Origin: Gottschalkia purinilytica
GTDB lineage: Bacteria > Bacillota > Clostridia > Tissierellales > Gottschalkiaceae
Assembly: GCF_001190785.1 (NCBI RefSeq)
Contig: NZ_LGSS01000002.1
Span: 124,001 to 188,000 of the forward strand
Direction of reading: 5' to 3'
Length of the DNA stretch: 64,000 nt
The notes beneath the pieces were generated by a model, which saw only the letters and a list, made by a program, of their open reading frames with translations, did not search any database and was not told where the DNA came from. This document shows positions 8,674-17,640 of this stretch, in pieces (the first letter of the stretch is position 1; each line of letters starts with the position of its first letter). The position numbers and the translations under genes are program-made.

Positions 8674-9630
8674 TCACCTTAAAAAGTCAACTAATGTTGG
8701 TTGGATTATTCTAGTACCTGCTGCCATTGATGAAAGGTATACTGTTTCAGCCATTTTAAGATTCATTATAACTTCAGCTGGATCTACATCTTCATTTTCG
8801 GATAGCACACCTCTAAAGTTAATCGAATCTGAACTTAATCTTTTTTCTGTCATTTCAAGCCTATTTGTTTTAGCTCCTATCTCCGCTCTTACTGCCAACA
8901 AATTATCTTTAAGAACATCTATTCCCCCTAACATACCTCCTATTTCTTTATGATTTCCATTTTCCATATTCTCTATGAGGTCATCAAGAAACTGTATCAT
9001 ATAGGATTTATTATCTTTATTTACTGAATTTTTATCAAAATTAGGGTTTGTTTTATCATTTTCATCATAAACTCCAAAAATCTTAGTCCCGATTGTATTA
9101 ACTTCTATATCTTCAGATATTCCTATATTGTAAATAGATAATTCACTACTCTTTAAAGGATTAGAAGGATCATAAATATAGTTACCGTCTTTATCCATAA
9201 GCTCTTTGTCTGTTTTATATCCAGTAAACACATATCTTCCTGCATGAGTAGTATTTCCTAATTTTATAAGTTGCTCTTTTAGTTGCTTTATCTCTTCAGA
9301 TACTTTAGTTGTATCATCGTCAGTTTTTGTTCCATTAGCGGCATCTACTGTCAATTCTCTAATTCTCTGGAATATTTCTCCCATTTCTGCAATAGCATTC
9401 TCTGTAGTAGTCATCCATGACATAGCATCTTTAAGATTAGATTCATATTGTTCTATTTTAGACAAATCTGTATATAATTTTAAACTCTTTGACATTCCTA
9501 TAGGATTTTCTGATGGAAGTTGAAACTGCTTACCTGATGACATTTGATTTTGATATTTCGCCATTTTTCTTAAGTTACTATTCAAATTCACCATCATATT
9601 TCTAACAAGCATACCATTTGTTATTCTCAT
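8674..9630 (-). CDS. flgL: Flagellar hook-filament junction protein FlgL (HAP3)
   Basis: 318 residues. The N-terminus (MRITNGMLVRNMMVNLNSN, then YQNQMSSGKQFQLPSENP) and the C-terminal helix (ETVYLSSMAAGTRIIQPTLVDFLR) are the flagellin-like D0/D1 helices of FlgL. The middle contains GRYVFTGYKTD, the typical FlgL loop after the first coiled coil. FlgL is exported by the flagellar type III system and sits between FlgK and the first flagellin ring. It follows two flgK genes by 24 bases and is part of the flgM operon. Start ATG with GGAGAGAT upstream. Confidence 0.95.
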   Translation of the reverse strand: MRITNGMLVRNMMVNLNSNLRKMAKYQNQMSSGKQFQLPSENPIGMSKSLKLYTDLSKIEQYESNLKDAMSWMTTTENAIAEMGEIFQRIRELTVDAANGTKTDDDTTKVSEEIKQLKEQLIKLGNTTHAGRYVFTGYKTDKELMDKDGNYIYDPSNPLKSSELSIYNIGISEDIEVNTIGTKIFGVYDENDKTNPNFDKNSVNKDNKSYMIQFLDDLIENMENGNHKEIGGMLGGIDVLKDNLLAVRAEIGAKTNRLEMTEKRLSSDSINFRGVLSENEDVDPAEVIMNLKMAETVYLSSMAAGTRIIQPTLVDFLR

Positions 9631-9654
9631 CTATATCTCTCCTTTCATATTAAT

Positions 9655-11112
9655 CTATCTGCCTACAAGTCCAAGTCTGTTTATAGTAACATCAAATATA
9701 TGATCAAATGTAGTTATCATTCTTGCTGATGCATTATACGCTTGAGTGAATCTCACCATATCTGACATCTCTTCATCTGGATCTACTTGAGATATTGAGT
9801 CTCTTTTTTGCATAACATTCTTTACAATCATTTGTTGTTTATCTGCCATTCTTTGTGTATGTTGGCTATCAACTCCTAGCACTGATATTATTGAAGTTAT
9901 ATAATCCTCTGGAGTACCTCCTGAAGTTACGTCTGGTCCTGAGAAAAAGTCCTTTTTGTGTCTTAACTTTAGTAATTCCTCTACTATACCTTTGTTCTCT
10001 ACTCCATTTGTTTCGTCAGCAGTCGCTATATTCTTTTGATCTTCCATTATTTTTTTTGACACCATAATATTATCTGCTCTTATTTCTGAGCCATTACTAT
10101 TTTCAAATAATTTTATTCCATTTTCCGGTGGATTACCCAATGTATATCCTTGTTCATGAATTTTATTCATTTGTTCAGCGAATACTTTAGCAAACTCATC
10201 AAGTCTACCTAAATAATACGGAACTCCATTATATTTTCCATTTTTTCCATCTCCGTCTCTTACTTCAAGTAATCCTTTTAAATCGCCACTTTTAAGAAAA
10301 ACATCCTGGCCATTCTCCCATTGCACTTTATATAAATCTATAGAAGGATCTATACTACTTGGTACTGTCTCTGGCGGATATTTAAGCTTTCTAGCGGAAT
10401 TATGTTCTACTAAAGTGGATCCTCCTACTGTAACTATGAATTTGCCATTCTCTTCATAAGTTTTTATATCAACTATTTTAGAAAGTTCATCTACTAATAA
10501 ATCTCTTTGATCCCTTAAATCATTTGCAGGATGTCCATCTATTTCTAGTCTAAATATTTGATCATTAATGTTTTTTATCTGCTCTCCTATTTCATTTACT
10601 TTTTTTATTTTTCCACCTATTTCAATATTTAAATCCTTTTGTTCTTTATATAACTTTTGAGCTAGCTCATTTAACTGTTTAGTAAATGATACAGCACTCT
10701 CTCTAAAAGCAATTCTATGTGATGATTCACTAGGATTTGTACCCAACTTTTCTAGTGTCTTAAAAAAGTCATTTATATTTACACTTAATCCATGATCTTC
10801 CCCTTCTCCAAATATATGTTCTATTTGCGTAAGTGCATCCTTTTTTATTCCCCATTCTCCTAATGGTGAGCTTTCAGATCTATATTTGTTATCTAGATAG
10901 TTATTTCTGATTCTTTCTACTAGATTAATTTGTGTTCCTGTTCCTATGTATCCTACACTACTCATATAGTGTGGAGTCGAAGCAGATTGTCGTGCTACTT
11001 GCTTTGAATAACCTGGCGTATTTGCATTTGCAATATTATGACTAGTAGTATAAAGCTTTCTTTGACTTCCTATAAGCCCTGATACAGCTGTATTAAAACC
11101 TAACCAACTCAT
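9655..11112 (-). CDS. flgK: Flagellar hook-associated protein FlgK (HAP1), second copy
   Basis: 485 residues. The N-terminal rod/hook signature GLIGSQRKLYTTSHNIANANTPGYSKQ and the C-terminal helix (DEEMSDMVRFTQAYNASARMI then NRLGLVGR) identify FlgK. The middle has HPANDLRDQRDLLVDELSKI, usual in FlgK. It lies 30 bases downstream of another full-length flgK that it resembles at both ends but not in the middle. FlgK joins the hook to FlgL. Two intact copies suggest a mixed junction ring, a switch between junction types, or specialised roles. Nothing in the sequence suggests either copy is broken. Confidence 0.93.
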   Translation of the reverse strand: MSWLGFNTAVSGLIGSQRKLYTTSHNIANANTPGYSKQVARQSASTPHYMSSVGYIGTGTQINLVERIRNNYLDNKYRSESSPLGEWGIKKDALTQIEHIFGEGEDHGLSVNINDFFKTLEKLGTNPSESSHRIAFRESAVSFTKQLNELAQKLYKEQKDLNIEIGGKIKKVNEIGEQIKNINDQIFRLEIDGHPANDLRDQRDLLVDELSKIVDIKTYEENGKFIVTVGGSTLVEHNSARKLKYPPETVPSSIDPSIDLYKVQWENGQDVFLKSGDLKGLLEVRDGDGKNGKYNGVPYYLGRLDEFAKVFAEQMNKIHEQGYTLGNPPENGIKLFENSNGSEIRADNIMVSKKIMEDQKNIATADETNGVENKGIVEELLKLRHKKDFFSGPDVTSGGTPEDYITSIISVLGVDSQHTQRMADKQQMIVKNVMQKRDSISQVDPDEEMSDMVRFTQAYNASARMITTFDHIFDVTINRLGLVGR

Positions 11113-11142
11113 AAATATTCACCCCTTTTAAAATTATGTTTA

Positions 11143-12588
11143 TTATCTTCCAACTACACCCAATCTATTTACAACGTTCTCTATCATTTCATCTATAGCA
11201 TTTACCACTCTCGTATTTGCAACATAAGCATGTTGGTACTTTAACATTTCTGACATTTCTTCATCTAGCGAAACTCCTGATATTGATTTTCTTTTACCTT
11301 CTACTTCATTTATTACTGTTTCATGAGCCATTGCCATATTTATCGATTCCTCTCCAGATAAACCTAAATCTCCAATTAAATTCCTATAGAATTCATCTAT
11401 GTTTAGCTTACCTTCTCCATATATCTTTCCATTTCTTAAATCTAGTATAGCTTTAGCTATTGATCCATCATTTGCATCTCCTGAATCAGAAACAATTATG
11501 TCATTTACGTTCTCTATATTTAACTTTATATTTCCGGCTCTTATATCTTTACCATCTATAGATCCAAAAAAATGTTTGGATGTATCATTTCCTCCATGAA
11601 TACCATTTATTGCATTTGCTATAGTATTTACCAAAGTATCTAATTGAGCTTTAATGGTAGGTATCATTTCTTCATATTGTTTACTTCCAATAGATGGACT
11701 ATCTCCCTTTCCTCTTGCTTTTATTAGTCCTAATAATTCTCCGCTTTTCAATTCATCATCGAGGTCTAGTTTTTCTCCACTATCTCCCCAACAAACATCT
11801 ACGAATGGTCCACCATCTTCTACTGTAGATAGCTCTCTATATCTTCCTTCTGAAATTAAGTGTCTTCCCCCTAATGTAACATTAACTGATCCTGAGCTTG
11901 TCTCATAATAGTCTATCCCCATTATTTGAGATAGTTCATCTAATAACTTATTTCTTTCATCTCTATAATCATTAGCTTTTGCTCCAGTAGCCTCACTTGC
12001 AACTATTTGTTGATTTAGTTCAGCTACTCTTTTTGATTTTTCGTTTACGGAGCTTACTACATCTTTAACGTTTTTATTTAGACTGAACTGCAAATCATTA
12101 AGTTGATTGTATATATGATTTACATTATCTACGAATTCAATTGCTCTTTGTTTTAAATGTTCCCTTTTAGTATTATTACTAGGATCATTAGCAACTTCTT
12201 CCCAAGACTTCCAAAAATCATCCATTATTTTACTAAGTCCAATATCTTCAGTATCCTTTTTATCTTTTTTACCTAGGTCTTCTCCTATTATTTCTTCTAT
12301 TTGACTAAAGATATCTGCTCTTACTCCCCAAAATCCATACTTAGACAGTTCCCCTCTGATTTTTTTATCTAGAAATTCGTCTCTTACCTGTCCTACTTTT
12401 TGAGTATCAACACCTAATCCTACTTTGTAATTTCCATATTTATTATATGGTGAGTCAGCATGTATTGCTCTTTGTCTAGTGTAGTAATAATTATCTACAT
12501 TAGATATATTATGAGATATGCTCTCAAGTGATCTTTTACTAGCATTTACCCCTGAAAAGCTTATATACAGTCCTGAAAATGACCCCAT
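11143..12588 (-). CDS. flgK: Flagellar hook-associated protein FlgK (HAP1), first copy
   Basis: 481 residues. The start GLYISFSGVNASKRSLESISHNISNVDNYYYTRQR departs somewhat from the standard NTPGYSRQ loop (here DNYYYTRQ). The C-terminus DEEMSEMLKYQHAYVANTRVV then NRLGVVGR is typical. The central NDYRDERNKLLDELSQIMG motif is shared with the next gene. It follows flgN by 12 bases; FlgN is the export chaperone for FlgK and FlgL. Because the diverged loop is normally well kept, this copy may be the specialised one. Start ATG with AGGAGG about eight bases upstream. Confidence 0.92.
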   Translation of the reverse strand: MGSFSGLYISFSGVNASKRSLESISHNISNVDNYYYTRQRAIHADSPYNKYGNYKVGLGVDTQKVGQVRDEFLDKKIRGELSKYGFWGVRADIFSQIEEIIGEDLGKKDKKDTEDIGLSKIMDDFWKSWEEVANDPSNNTKREHLKQRAIEFVDNVNHIYNQLNDLQFSLNKNVKDVVSSVNEKSKRVAELNQQIVASEATGAKANDYRDERNKLLDELSQIMGIDYYETSSGSVNVTLGGRHLISEGRYRELSTVEDGGPFVDVCWGDSGEKLDLDDELKSGELLGLIKARGKGDSPSIGSKQYEEMIPTIKAQLDTLVNTIANAINGIHGGNDTSKHFFGSIDGKDIRAGNIKLNIENVNDIIVSDSGDANDGSIAKAILDLRNGKIYGEGKLNIDEFYRNLIGDLGLSGEESINMAMAHETVINEVEGKRKSISGVSLDEEMSEMLKYQHAYVANTRVVNAIDEMIENVVNRLGVVGR

Positions 12589-12600
12589 CTTAATCCTCCT

Positions 12601-13092
12601 TTAAGCTTTTATATCAAATAAATTTTTATTTTGAGTATTAATTTCTCCTGTATCTCCTTTATATGTTCCTTGACTTGAAGAAGCAGTAAGTAAGTTTACA
12701 CCTAGATCAATATATTGTAGCGAATCATCTATAAGTGTTTTGTTTAGTTCATTTTTATCTTTTAACTCCGCAAGTATATCTGTAAGTTCATCTTTTATAG
12801 TATTTAGGGTTTCTTGTTCTTGTTCATTGAAGTATCCAATTAAAGTTGTAAGGTCCATTTGTTCTTGTATATTAAATCCTTTTTCTATATCCGAAACTAT
12901 TGTTTCTCTATCACTTTCTAATGCTTCTATTCTATATATAATTTCATATTCTTCTTTAGTTATATTCTCTATTTTGTCTATACTACCTGAAATTAATATA
13001 TCTGTTTTTTTATCAGCCAATTCTAATACCTGCTTATATTCTTCTAGTTCTTTAGTCAAAACTACTTTCAGTTCTTCAATTAATCTACTCAT
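12601..13092 (-). CDS. flgN: Flagellar export chaperone FlgN
   Basis: 163 residues, almost entirely predicted helix with many Glu/Lys heptads, for example EELKVVLTKELEEYKQVLELADKK at the start and QEQETLNTIKDELTDILAELK in the middle. This is the pattern of FlgN (YvyG), the cytosolic chaperone that keeps FlgK and FlgL ready for export. It lies between flgM and flgK, as in B. subtilis. Sequence identity in this family is low, so position and helical character are the main evidence. A Gly/Ser-rich tail follows at about residues 145-163. Confidence 0.88.
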   Translation of the reverse strand: MSRLIEELKVVLTKELEEYKQVLELADKKTDILISGSIDKIENITKEEYEIIYRIEALESDRETIVSDIEKGFNIQEQMDLTTLIGYFNEQEQETLNTIKDELTDILAELKDKNELNKTLIDDSLQYIDLGVNLLTASSSQGTYKGDTGEINTQNKNLFDIKA

Positions 13093-13106
13093 GGTAATCC
13101 CTCTCT

Positions 13107-13397
13107 TTATACCTTTTTATCTATGTTTATTGTATCGAACATTTTTTCAACTATTTTATCAGAATCGATTTCATAAGTTCCCATTTGAATTTGCTTCTTT
13201 ATTTCTTCTACTTTTTCTTTTCTAATATCAGGAACATCTTTTAAAGCATTCATAGCAACTTGGTATTCTTTAGCATGACTTGATAAGTTCAATTCGTCTC
13301 TTCTTTTAGGTGCTTGATTTTTATTTACATTTTTTATGTGTTGCTGTCCGTTATACACTTCTAGTATTTTACTTATTCTGTCATTAAAAATTTTCAT
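13107..13397 (-). CDS. flgM: Anti-sigma-D factor FlgM
   Basis: 96 residues. The N-terminal half (MKIFNDRISKILEVYNGQQ) is basic and flexible. The second half (RRDELNLSSHAKEYQVAMNALKDVPDIRKEKVEEIKKQI, then MGTYEIDSDKIVEKMF) matches the conserved C-terminal sigma-binding part of FlgM. FlgM holds sigma-D inactive until the hook is complete, when it is exported. The gene has its own sigma-D promoter at 13434-13461, making a feedback loop. It is the first gene of the flgM-flgN-flgK-flgK-flgL-DUF6470-fliW-csrA operon. Confidence 0.95.
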   Translation of the reverse strand: MKIFNDRISKILEVYNGQQHIKNVNKNQAPKRRDELNLSSHAKEYQVAMNALKDVPDIRKEKVEEIKKQIQMGTYEIDSDKIVEKMFDTINIDKKV

Positions 13398-13407
13398 AAA
13401 AACACCC

Positions 13408-13449
13408 CCGTTCTTAACATAGTTCTATAACTATTATCGGTAAGAACGG
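13408..13449. repeat. Inverted repeat CCGTTCTTA/TAAGAACGG straddling the flgM promoter
   Basis: Perfect 9-bp arms at 13408-13416 and 13441-13449 with 24 bases between. The right arm overlaps the spacer of the sigma-D promoter and the left arm lies just past the predicted start of transcription, so the pair cannot form an RNA hairpin in that transcript. It could be an operator or chance. Confidence 0.45.
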
Positions 13450-13461
13450 AGGCTATCTTTA
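13434..13461 (-). promoter_or_regulatory. Sigma-D promoter of the flgM operon
   Basis: Minus-strand TAAA at 13458-13461, a 16-base spacer, and ACCGATAA at 13434-13441. The -10 element is identical to that of the flagellin promoter. Transcription would start near 13426 and read flgM and the genes after it. Confidence 0.85.
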
Positions 13462-13472
13462 AGGATTTATAT

Positions 13473-13880
13473 TTACTTTTTATATCTATCTGCTAGATAC
13501 ATTTTATCTTTATCTTTTTTATCCTTATCCTTATTTTTATCATCAATTATTACACTTTTTAACTCTCTTTGTAGCTCTAATATACACTTATCACAAAATC
13601 TTCCAGTTGTTATAGCTTTTCCACATCTTTCGCAATCAAGTATAAAGTTAGGGCTATCTGACTTTATTTCTAATTTTCCCTCTCTAAGATATCTTAGAAT
13701 TTTCTTTACTTCTACACCTGTTTCTGTTGATACAGTTTGAATATCAGCTCCTGGATGATCATATAAATATTCTTTTACTTTTTTAAACATTTCATCTTCT
13801 ACATTTCTACACTTTATACATACATCAAATCCATCATAAGCATACATTCGGTCACACTTTTTACAGTTTCTTATATCCAT
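13473..13880 (-). CDS. yvyF: YvyF-like flagellar operon zinc-ribbon protein (TIGR03826 type)
   Basis: 135 residues from the ATG at 13878-13880, which has GGAGGGG six bases upstream; a longer in-frame ATG at 13904 lacks a ribosome site. Two CxxC pairs near the start (NCKKC, CIKC) and two near residue 90 (CERC, CDKC) suggest two zinc ribbons flanking a helix-turn-helix-like part (TVSTETGVEVKKILRYLREG). The Lys/Asp-rich tail is low complexity. The family lies between comFC and flgM in B. subtilis and is thought to regulate flagellar gene expression; the mechanism is not settled. It ends 11 bases before the -35 element of the flgM promoter. Confidence 0.88.
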   Translation of the reverse strand: MDIRNCKKCDRMYAYDGFDVCIKCRNVEDEMFKKVKEYLYDHPGADIQTVSTETGVEVKKILRYLREGKLEIKSDSPNFILDCERCGKAITTGRFCDKCILELQRELKSVIIDDKNKDKDKKDKDKMYLADRYKK

Positions 13881-13923
13881 ATTTACCCCTCCAAGTCCCC
13901 ACAATAAATAGTATGTTAATATT

Positions 13924-14712
13924 CTACATTAGTTTCCAAGATTCCTTTTTCAAGTTATTTGTTTGATCATCTTTTCCTGTAGCTATAGTTACAACAAAGA
14001 CGTTTTTTGCTCCTGATTCTAGTAAAACTCTTGAGCATTCATCTACAGTTGCTCCTGTAGTATATATATCGTCTATTAATAATATATTTTTATTAATAAA
14101 AGCTTTTTTGTCCTTTACAATAAATGCATCTTTAATATTTTTTATTCTATCTTCTCTATGTAGTTCATTTTGAACTTTTGTTTCTCTCACTCTTTGTAGA
14201 TTTTTTGTATCTATTTCTATGCTTAAATTATTGGAGATATATTTTGATATAAGTTCAGATTGGTTAAATCCTCTAAGTCTCTTCTTGTACTTATATAAAG
14301 GTACTGGTACTATCATATCTACTTTATCAAATCCACTATTTGTAATTGAATGAAGTATAAGCCTTCCGAAAATCTTGTACATATATGTTTTATTACTATA
14401 TTTGTATTCATATATAGCTTTTTTTGCTATTCCATCATAAACAATTGGAGAAACTGCTTTAGTAAAACTATGTGGATGTTTAAGACAATCTTTACATTTT
14501 CTAAGTTTCAGATTATCTCCCAAGTATTTTCCGCATATGGTACAACCATTGTGTCTTATAAATATTAGCTTTTCTAAACAATCTATACATATATGATCTT
14601 TCGTTATATCTTCATCATAACTATTACATATAAAGCATATATTTTTCTCGACAAATATTAAATCCATTATAGCATCATAAAACTCTCTTATAATACTTAT
14701 GAATTTATTCAT
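13924..14712 (-). CDS. comFC: ComFC-like phosphoribosyltransferase-fold protein
   Basis: 262 residues. An N-terminal zinc-finger part has CFIC, CIDC, CTIC and CKDC pairs (residues 25-85). The C-terminal phosphoribosyltransferase domain has VPVPLYKYKKRLRGFNQSELI (about residue 140) and the PRPP-binding loop ILLIDDIYTTGAT (about residue 215). ComFC/GntX proteins take part in DNA uptake during competence, with ComFA; here no comFA is next to it, so the gene may act alone. It is followed by yvyF, matching the B. subtilis order. A ComK-like regulator at about 22 kb makes a competence role more plausible. Start ATG with TAGGAGGTAG. Confidence 0.92.
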   Translation of the reverse strand: MNKFISIIREFYDAIMDLIFVEKNICFICNSYDEDITKDHICIDCLEKLIFIRHNGCTICGKYLGDNLKLRKCKDCLKHPHSFTKAVSPIVYDGIAKKAIYEYKYSNKTYMYKIFGRLILHSITNSGFDKVDMIVPVPLYKYKKRLRGFNQSELISKYISNNLSIEIDTKNLQRVRETKVQNELHREDRIKNIKDAFIVKDKKAFINKNILLIDDIYTTGATVDECSRVLLESGAKNVFVVTIATGKDDQTNNLKKESWKLM

Positions 14713-14913
14713 CTCTACCTCCTAATAAATCTAAATGCTTTTAAGTAATTTGTTATTAAGCTTTGAGCATTTTTTTAGTCCTTGTCATATATATAGTAAG
14801 TATTTCTTTATTTTAGCTAAGTTTTTATAACTAATATATCTTTTTATTAATGTTACTAAAACTATGTTATTAGTTTATGATTTTTAATATATTACTCACT
14901 TTTAAAGCTTTTC

Positions 14914-15660
14914 TTATTCTTGTATTATGTGTTGTTCTATTAATGAATTTTTTAATTTTGTATAGTCCTCTTTATATAAATCATAGTATTTATCTTTATA
15001 AATATATAGTAACTTCTTTTTTACACCATCAGAAGTTATATGCTCCTTATCTGATAATATACTCATATAGTATTTAATTGGATTTTTATCAAGAGAGTAG
15101 TTCTTAATTTTTTTATAAAAATTTAGCTTTTTTTCTATTAAATCTTCATTTTTTATTGTATTTAAATATATCCCTTCACTTTTAGAAATATTTGAGGCTT
15201 TTTGTAAAATATTTATAGCTTTATCTATATTAGAAATTAAATAAATATCACTCAAATTACTATATACTAATAATAAATCTTCTCCATAAGATACTGTTGC
15301 TAAGGTATTACTGTATTTTTCAACTTTTTCAAAGTTCATTTCTTCATCTGCTATTGCTATTGCTTTACGAAGAGTTTCAACACTTTTGTTATCATATTCT
15401 TTTAAAATTATTTCTATAATGGCTTTACACTTGTCATATTTATATCTTGCGTAATATGTTTCAAGTAATTCTTTTAATTGAGAGTATGTTAACTTTCTAT
15501 AGTCATCTTCATTGAAGTTAATTGTATTATTAATAACTTCATTATACTGTCTAGAATAATCTTCAGATGAGTATTTATCAACTCTAGATTTCTTCATATA
15601 TATATTCAGACCCAAAGTTAATGAAAATATTATTATAAGTGAAGCTATAGCTTTATTCAT
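14914..15660 (-). CDS. Unknown membrane-anchored helical-repeat protein
   Basis: 248 residues. Residues 1-20 form one hydrophobic segment (MNKAIASLIIIFSLTLGLNIY) followed by basic residues, so it is either a signal anchor or an uncleaved signal; no lipobox cysteine is present. The rest is helical and rich in Lys, Tyr and Asn, with two or three TPR-like units (LLETYYARYKYDKCKAIIEI; LLVYSNLSDIYLISNIDKAI). I do not recognise the family. It is the last gene of an operon with an ABC permease and ATPase, 17 bases after the permease, so it probably works with that exporter, for instance as an immunity or accessory protein. TAGGAGGAAA precedes the ATG. Confidence 0.7.
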   Translation of the reverse strand: MNKAIASLIIIFSLTLGLNIYMKKSRVDKYSSEDYSRQYNEVINNTINFNEDDYRKLTYSQLKELLETYYARYKYDKCKAIIEIILKEYDNKSVETLRKAIAIADEEMNFEKVEKYSNTLATVSYGEDLLLVYSNLSDIYLISNIDKAINILQKASNISKSEGIYLNTIKNEDLIEKKLNFYKKIKNYSLDKNPIKYYMSILSDKEHITSDGVKKKLLYIYKDKYYDLYKEDYTKLKNSLIEQHIIQE

Positions 15661-15677
15661 TTATTTTCCTCCTAATT

Positions 15678-16451
15678 TTAATACTCATGCTTATGAAATG
15701 CTAATAATGCAATTGCTAGGAATAGTGCTGAGTTAGATATGCTAGGTATAGTATCTCTTATTTTGTTAAAATAAAACCCGTAAACTCCTATATAAGTAGG
15801 AGCATTAGAAGTTTGAAAAAATGTATAAGATGAAACTGTTAATAATTTTCTTAGTCCACTATATAATAATAAAATAATAGTAATTAATATAATATATATC
15901 AGTATAGATACTCCTTTTTTCTTAGTTAAATATCCTAGCATTAAAGAAAAAGATATTACTGCAAAAATGTATAAAAGTATCATCCCAATTACACCAATTA
16001 TATTTAAAGAAATCTCCATATTACTTGCGACTCTGAAATTTCTATAAATTGCGCTCTTATCAGATAAGAAATAACTTAAATATATAAATATAGATATTGT
16101 TATTAAAAATGTAAAAGCTACAACTATATATATAGAAATTAATTTAGAAAATAGTATTTTTTCTTTGGTATAACCTGACATTAAGTAGTTTTTTATAGTT
16201 TTATTTGAGAATTCATTACAAACTAGTGAAATCGTAAAAATCCCAATTGATAATGGAAGAAATAGTTCAAAATTCACTTGGAAAAACTTGCTTAAATTAA
16301 AGTAAAATGATCTATTCATACTATTTGAATCTATACCAGTTAGGATACTTGTCCATGCTAGGAAAATCATTAATGCAAAAGATATAATTAATATGTATTT
16401 GTCTCTTCCTTTTGATATTTTATATAGCTCTATCTTGATTAAATCTTTCAT
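15678..16451 (-). CDS. ABC-2 type transporter permease subunit
   Basis: 257 residues with about six hydrophobic segments. It opens MKDLIKIELYKISKGRDKYIL, a cytosolic start typical of ABC-2 permeases that work with antibiotic- or peptide-exporting ATPases. The NEFSNKTIKNYLMSGYTKEKILFSKLI stretch after the second segment is the usual coupling region. The start overlaps the ATPase stop by four bases (ATGA), so the pair is translationally coupled. Substrate unknown; bacitracin/lantibiotic resistance type exporters and sodium exporters share this layout. Confidence 0.85.
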   Translation of the reverse strand: MKDLIKIELYKISKGRDKYILIISFALMIFLAWTSILTGIDSNSMNRSFYFNLSKFFQVNFELFLPLSIGIFTISLVCNEFSNKTIKNYLMSGYTKEKILFSKLISIYIVVAFTFLITISIFIYLSYFLSDKSAIYRNFRVASNMEISLNIIGVIGMILLYIFAVISFSLMLGYLTKKKGVSILIYIILITIILLLYSGLRKLLTVSSYTFFQTSNAPTYIGVYGFYFNKIRDTIPSISNSALFLAIALLAFHKHEY

Positions 16452-17341
16452 ATTTGTTCCTCCATGAGTTCATTAAATTTACTTTTTAAGTTATCATTAT
16501 TTGATGATATATTTTTTATTGTGTAATCAGATTGTGTAAGTAGTTTTAATACATAATTTATATCTTTATTATTAATTTCTATAGTAAAATCATCTATTTC
16601 TTTAAAAGGTATATTGTCTAAGATTAATGATAATTCACTCAAATTGATTTTGTTATTAAATTCTATATAAGTACTAGTATCTTTATGTTTTGCGTATGTA
16701 TCTATTAAACGACCAGATTTCATGATAAAAGTTTTATCTACTAAAGAATCTAACTCTTCTAATATGTGACTTGACACTATAACAAGTTTGTTGTTTTGCT
16801 TCAATATATTAATTATGTTATGAACTGAATGCACAGTATTTATATCTAGTGAATTAGTTGGTTCATCAAGAAAAACTATATCTGGATTATTTATTAAAGA
16901 CGCTATTAAACCTATTTTTTGTCGCATTCCTAATGAGTAAGTCTTTACTTTTTTGTCCATAAAGTTACTAATATCAAACTCTTGAAGCAGAAATTCATAC
17001 CAGTCTTTATTTCTTATTCCATATAACTTTAATAATATATTTAAATTTTCTTTTCCAGATAAGTCATTATATATATTAGGCATTTCTATAAAAGCTCCGA
17101 TTTTAGGCAAAAGGGTTTCTTTATTTTTATGTAAGCATAAATCATTTATTTTTATAGATCCACTTGTAGGATTCCATAGTGTAGAAAGTACTTTAAATAA
17201 CGAACTTTTACCGCAACCATTTGGGCCTACTAATCCAAAGATCTTACCACTTTCACATCGTAAAGATATATTATTTAAGATGTGTTTTTTTCCAATCAAT
17301 TTATTTATATTTGAAATATCTAAAGTTAATTTTTGATTCAT
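16448..17341 (-). CDS. ABC transporter ATP-binding protein
   Basis: 297 residues. Walker A GPNGCGKSS (about residue 39), signature YSLGMRQKIG (about 137), Walker B DIVFLDEPTNSLD (about 155) and the switch histidine in VIVSSHILEELD are all intact. The 90-residue C-terminal extension is usual for DrrA/BcrA-type ATPases. It is the first gene of a three-gene operon (ATPase, permease, unknown anchored protein). The -10 region is not clear. No two-component system lies next to it, unlike many bacitracin modules. ATG preceded by AAGGA. Confidence 0.9.
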   Translation of the reverse strand: MNQKLTLDISNINKLIGKKHILNNISLRCESGKIFGLVGPNGCGKSSLFKVLSTLWNPTSGSIKINDLCLHKNKETLLPKIGAFIEMPNIYNDLSGKENLNILLKLYGIRNKDWYEFLLQEFDISNFMDKKVKTYSLGMRQKIGLIASLINNPDIVFLDEPTNSLDINTVHSVHNIINILKQNNKLVIVSSHILEELDSLVDKTFIMKSGRLIDTYAKHKDTSTYIEFNNKINLSELSLILDNIPFKEIDDFTIEINNKDINYVLKLLTQSDYTIKNISSNNDNLKSKFNELMEEQI

Positions 17342-17640
17342 TTATGTATCCTTCCTTCATATTTGTTCATTATATATTAACATATATAGTAAAAATTTAC
17401 ATGTGACTGGAATATATATTTATACAAAATAGGTATGTTTTCATGAAGAATAGCCCCTATTAGTCAATAACTACAAATAACTCATATGCTTCATAAAAAA
17501 TATAAATTAATATTATCAGACTATAATTTCATAACAAATTAATAGGGATATACCACCTCTTATATCAAGGTATGTATATCCCTACATGCTAAGTTATTAT
17601 TATAAAATTTCTTAATTTATAACTATAAATTCATCCGTAT
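17342..17640. other. Intergenic region with a long hairpin (17543-17584)
   Basis: Between the ABC operon start and the recD2 end. The arms tagggatata (17543-17552) and tatatccc ta (17575-17584) pair perfectly, and the stem extends inward with a one-base bulge (GGTA/TACC). It lies about 60 bases past the recD2 stop. There is no T run, so it may be a weak terminator or an RNA-stabilising structure. Nothing else is recognised. Confidence 0.5.
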
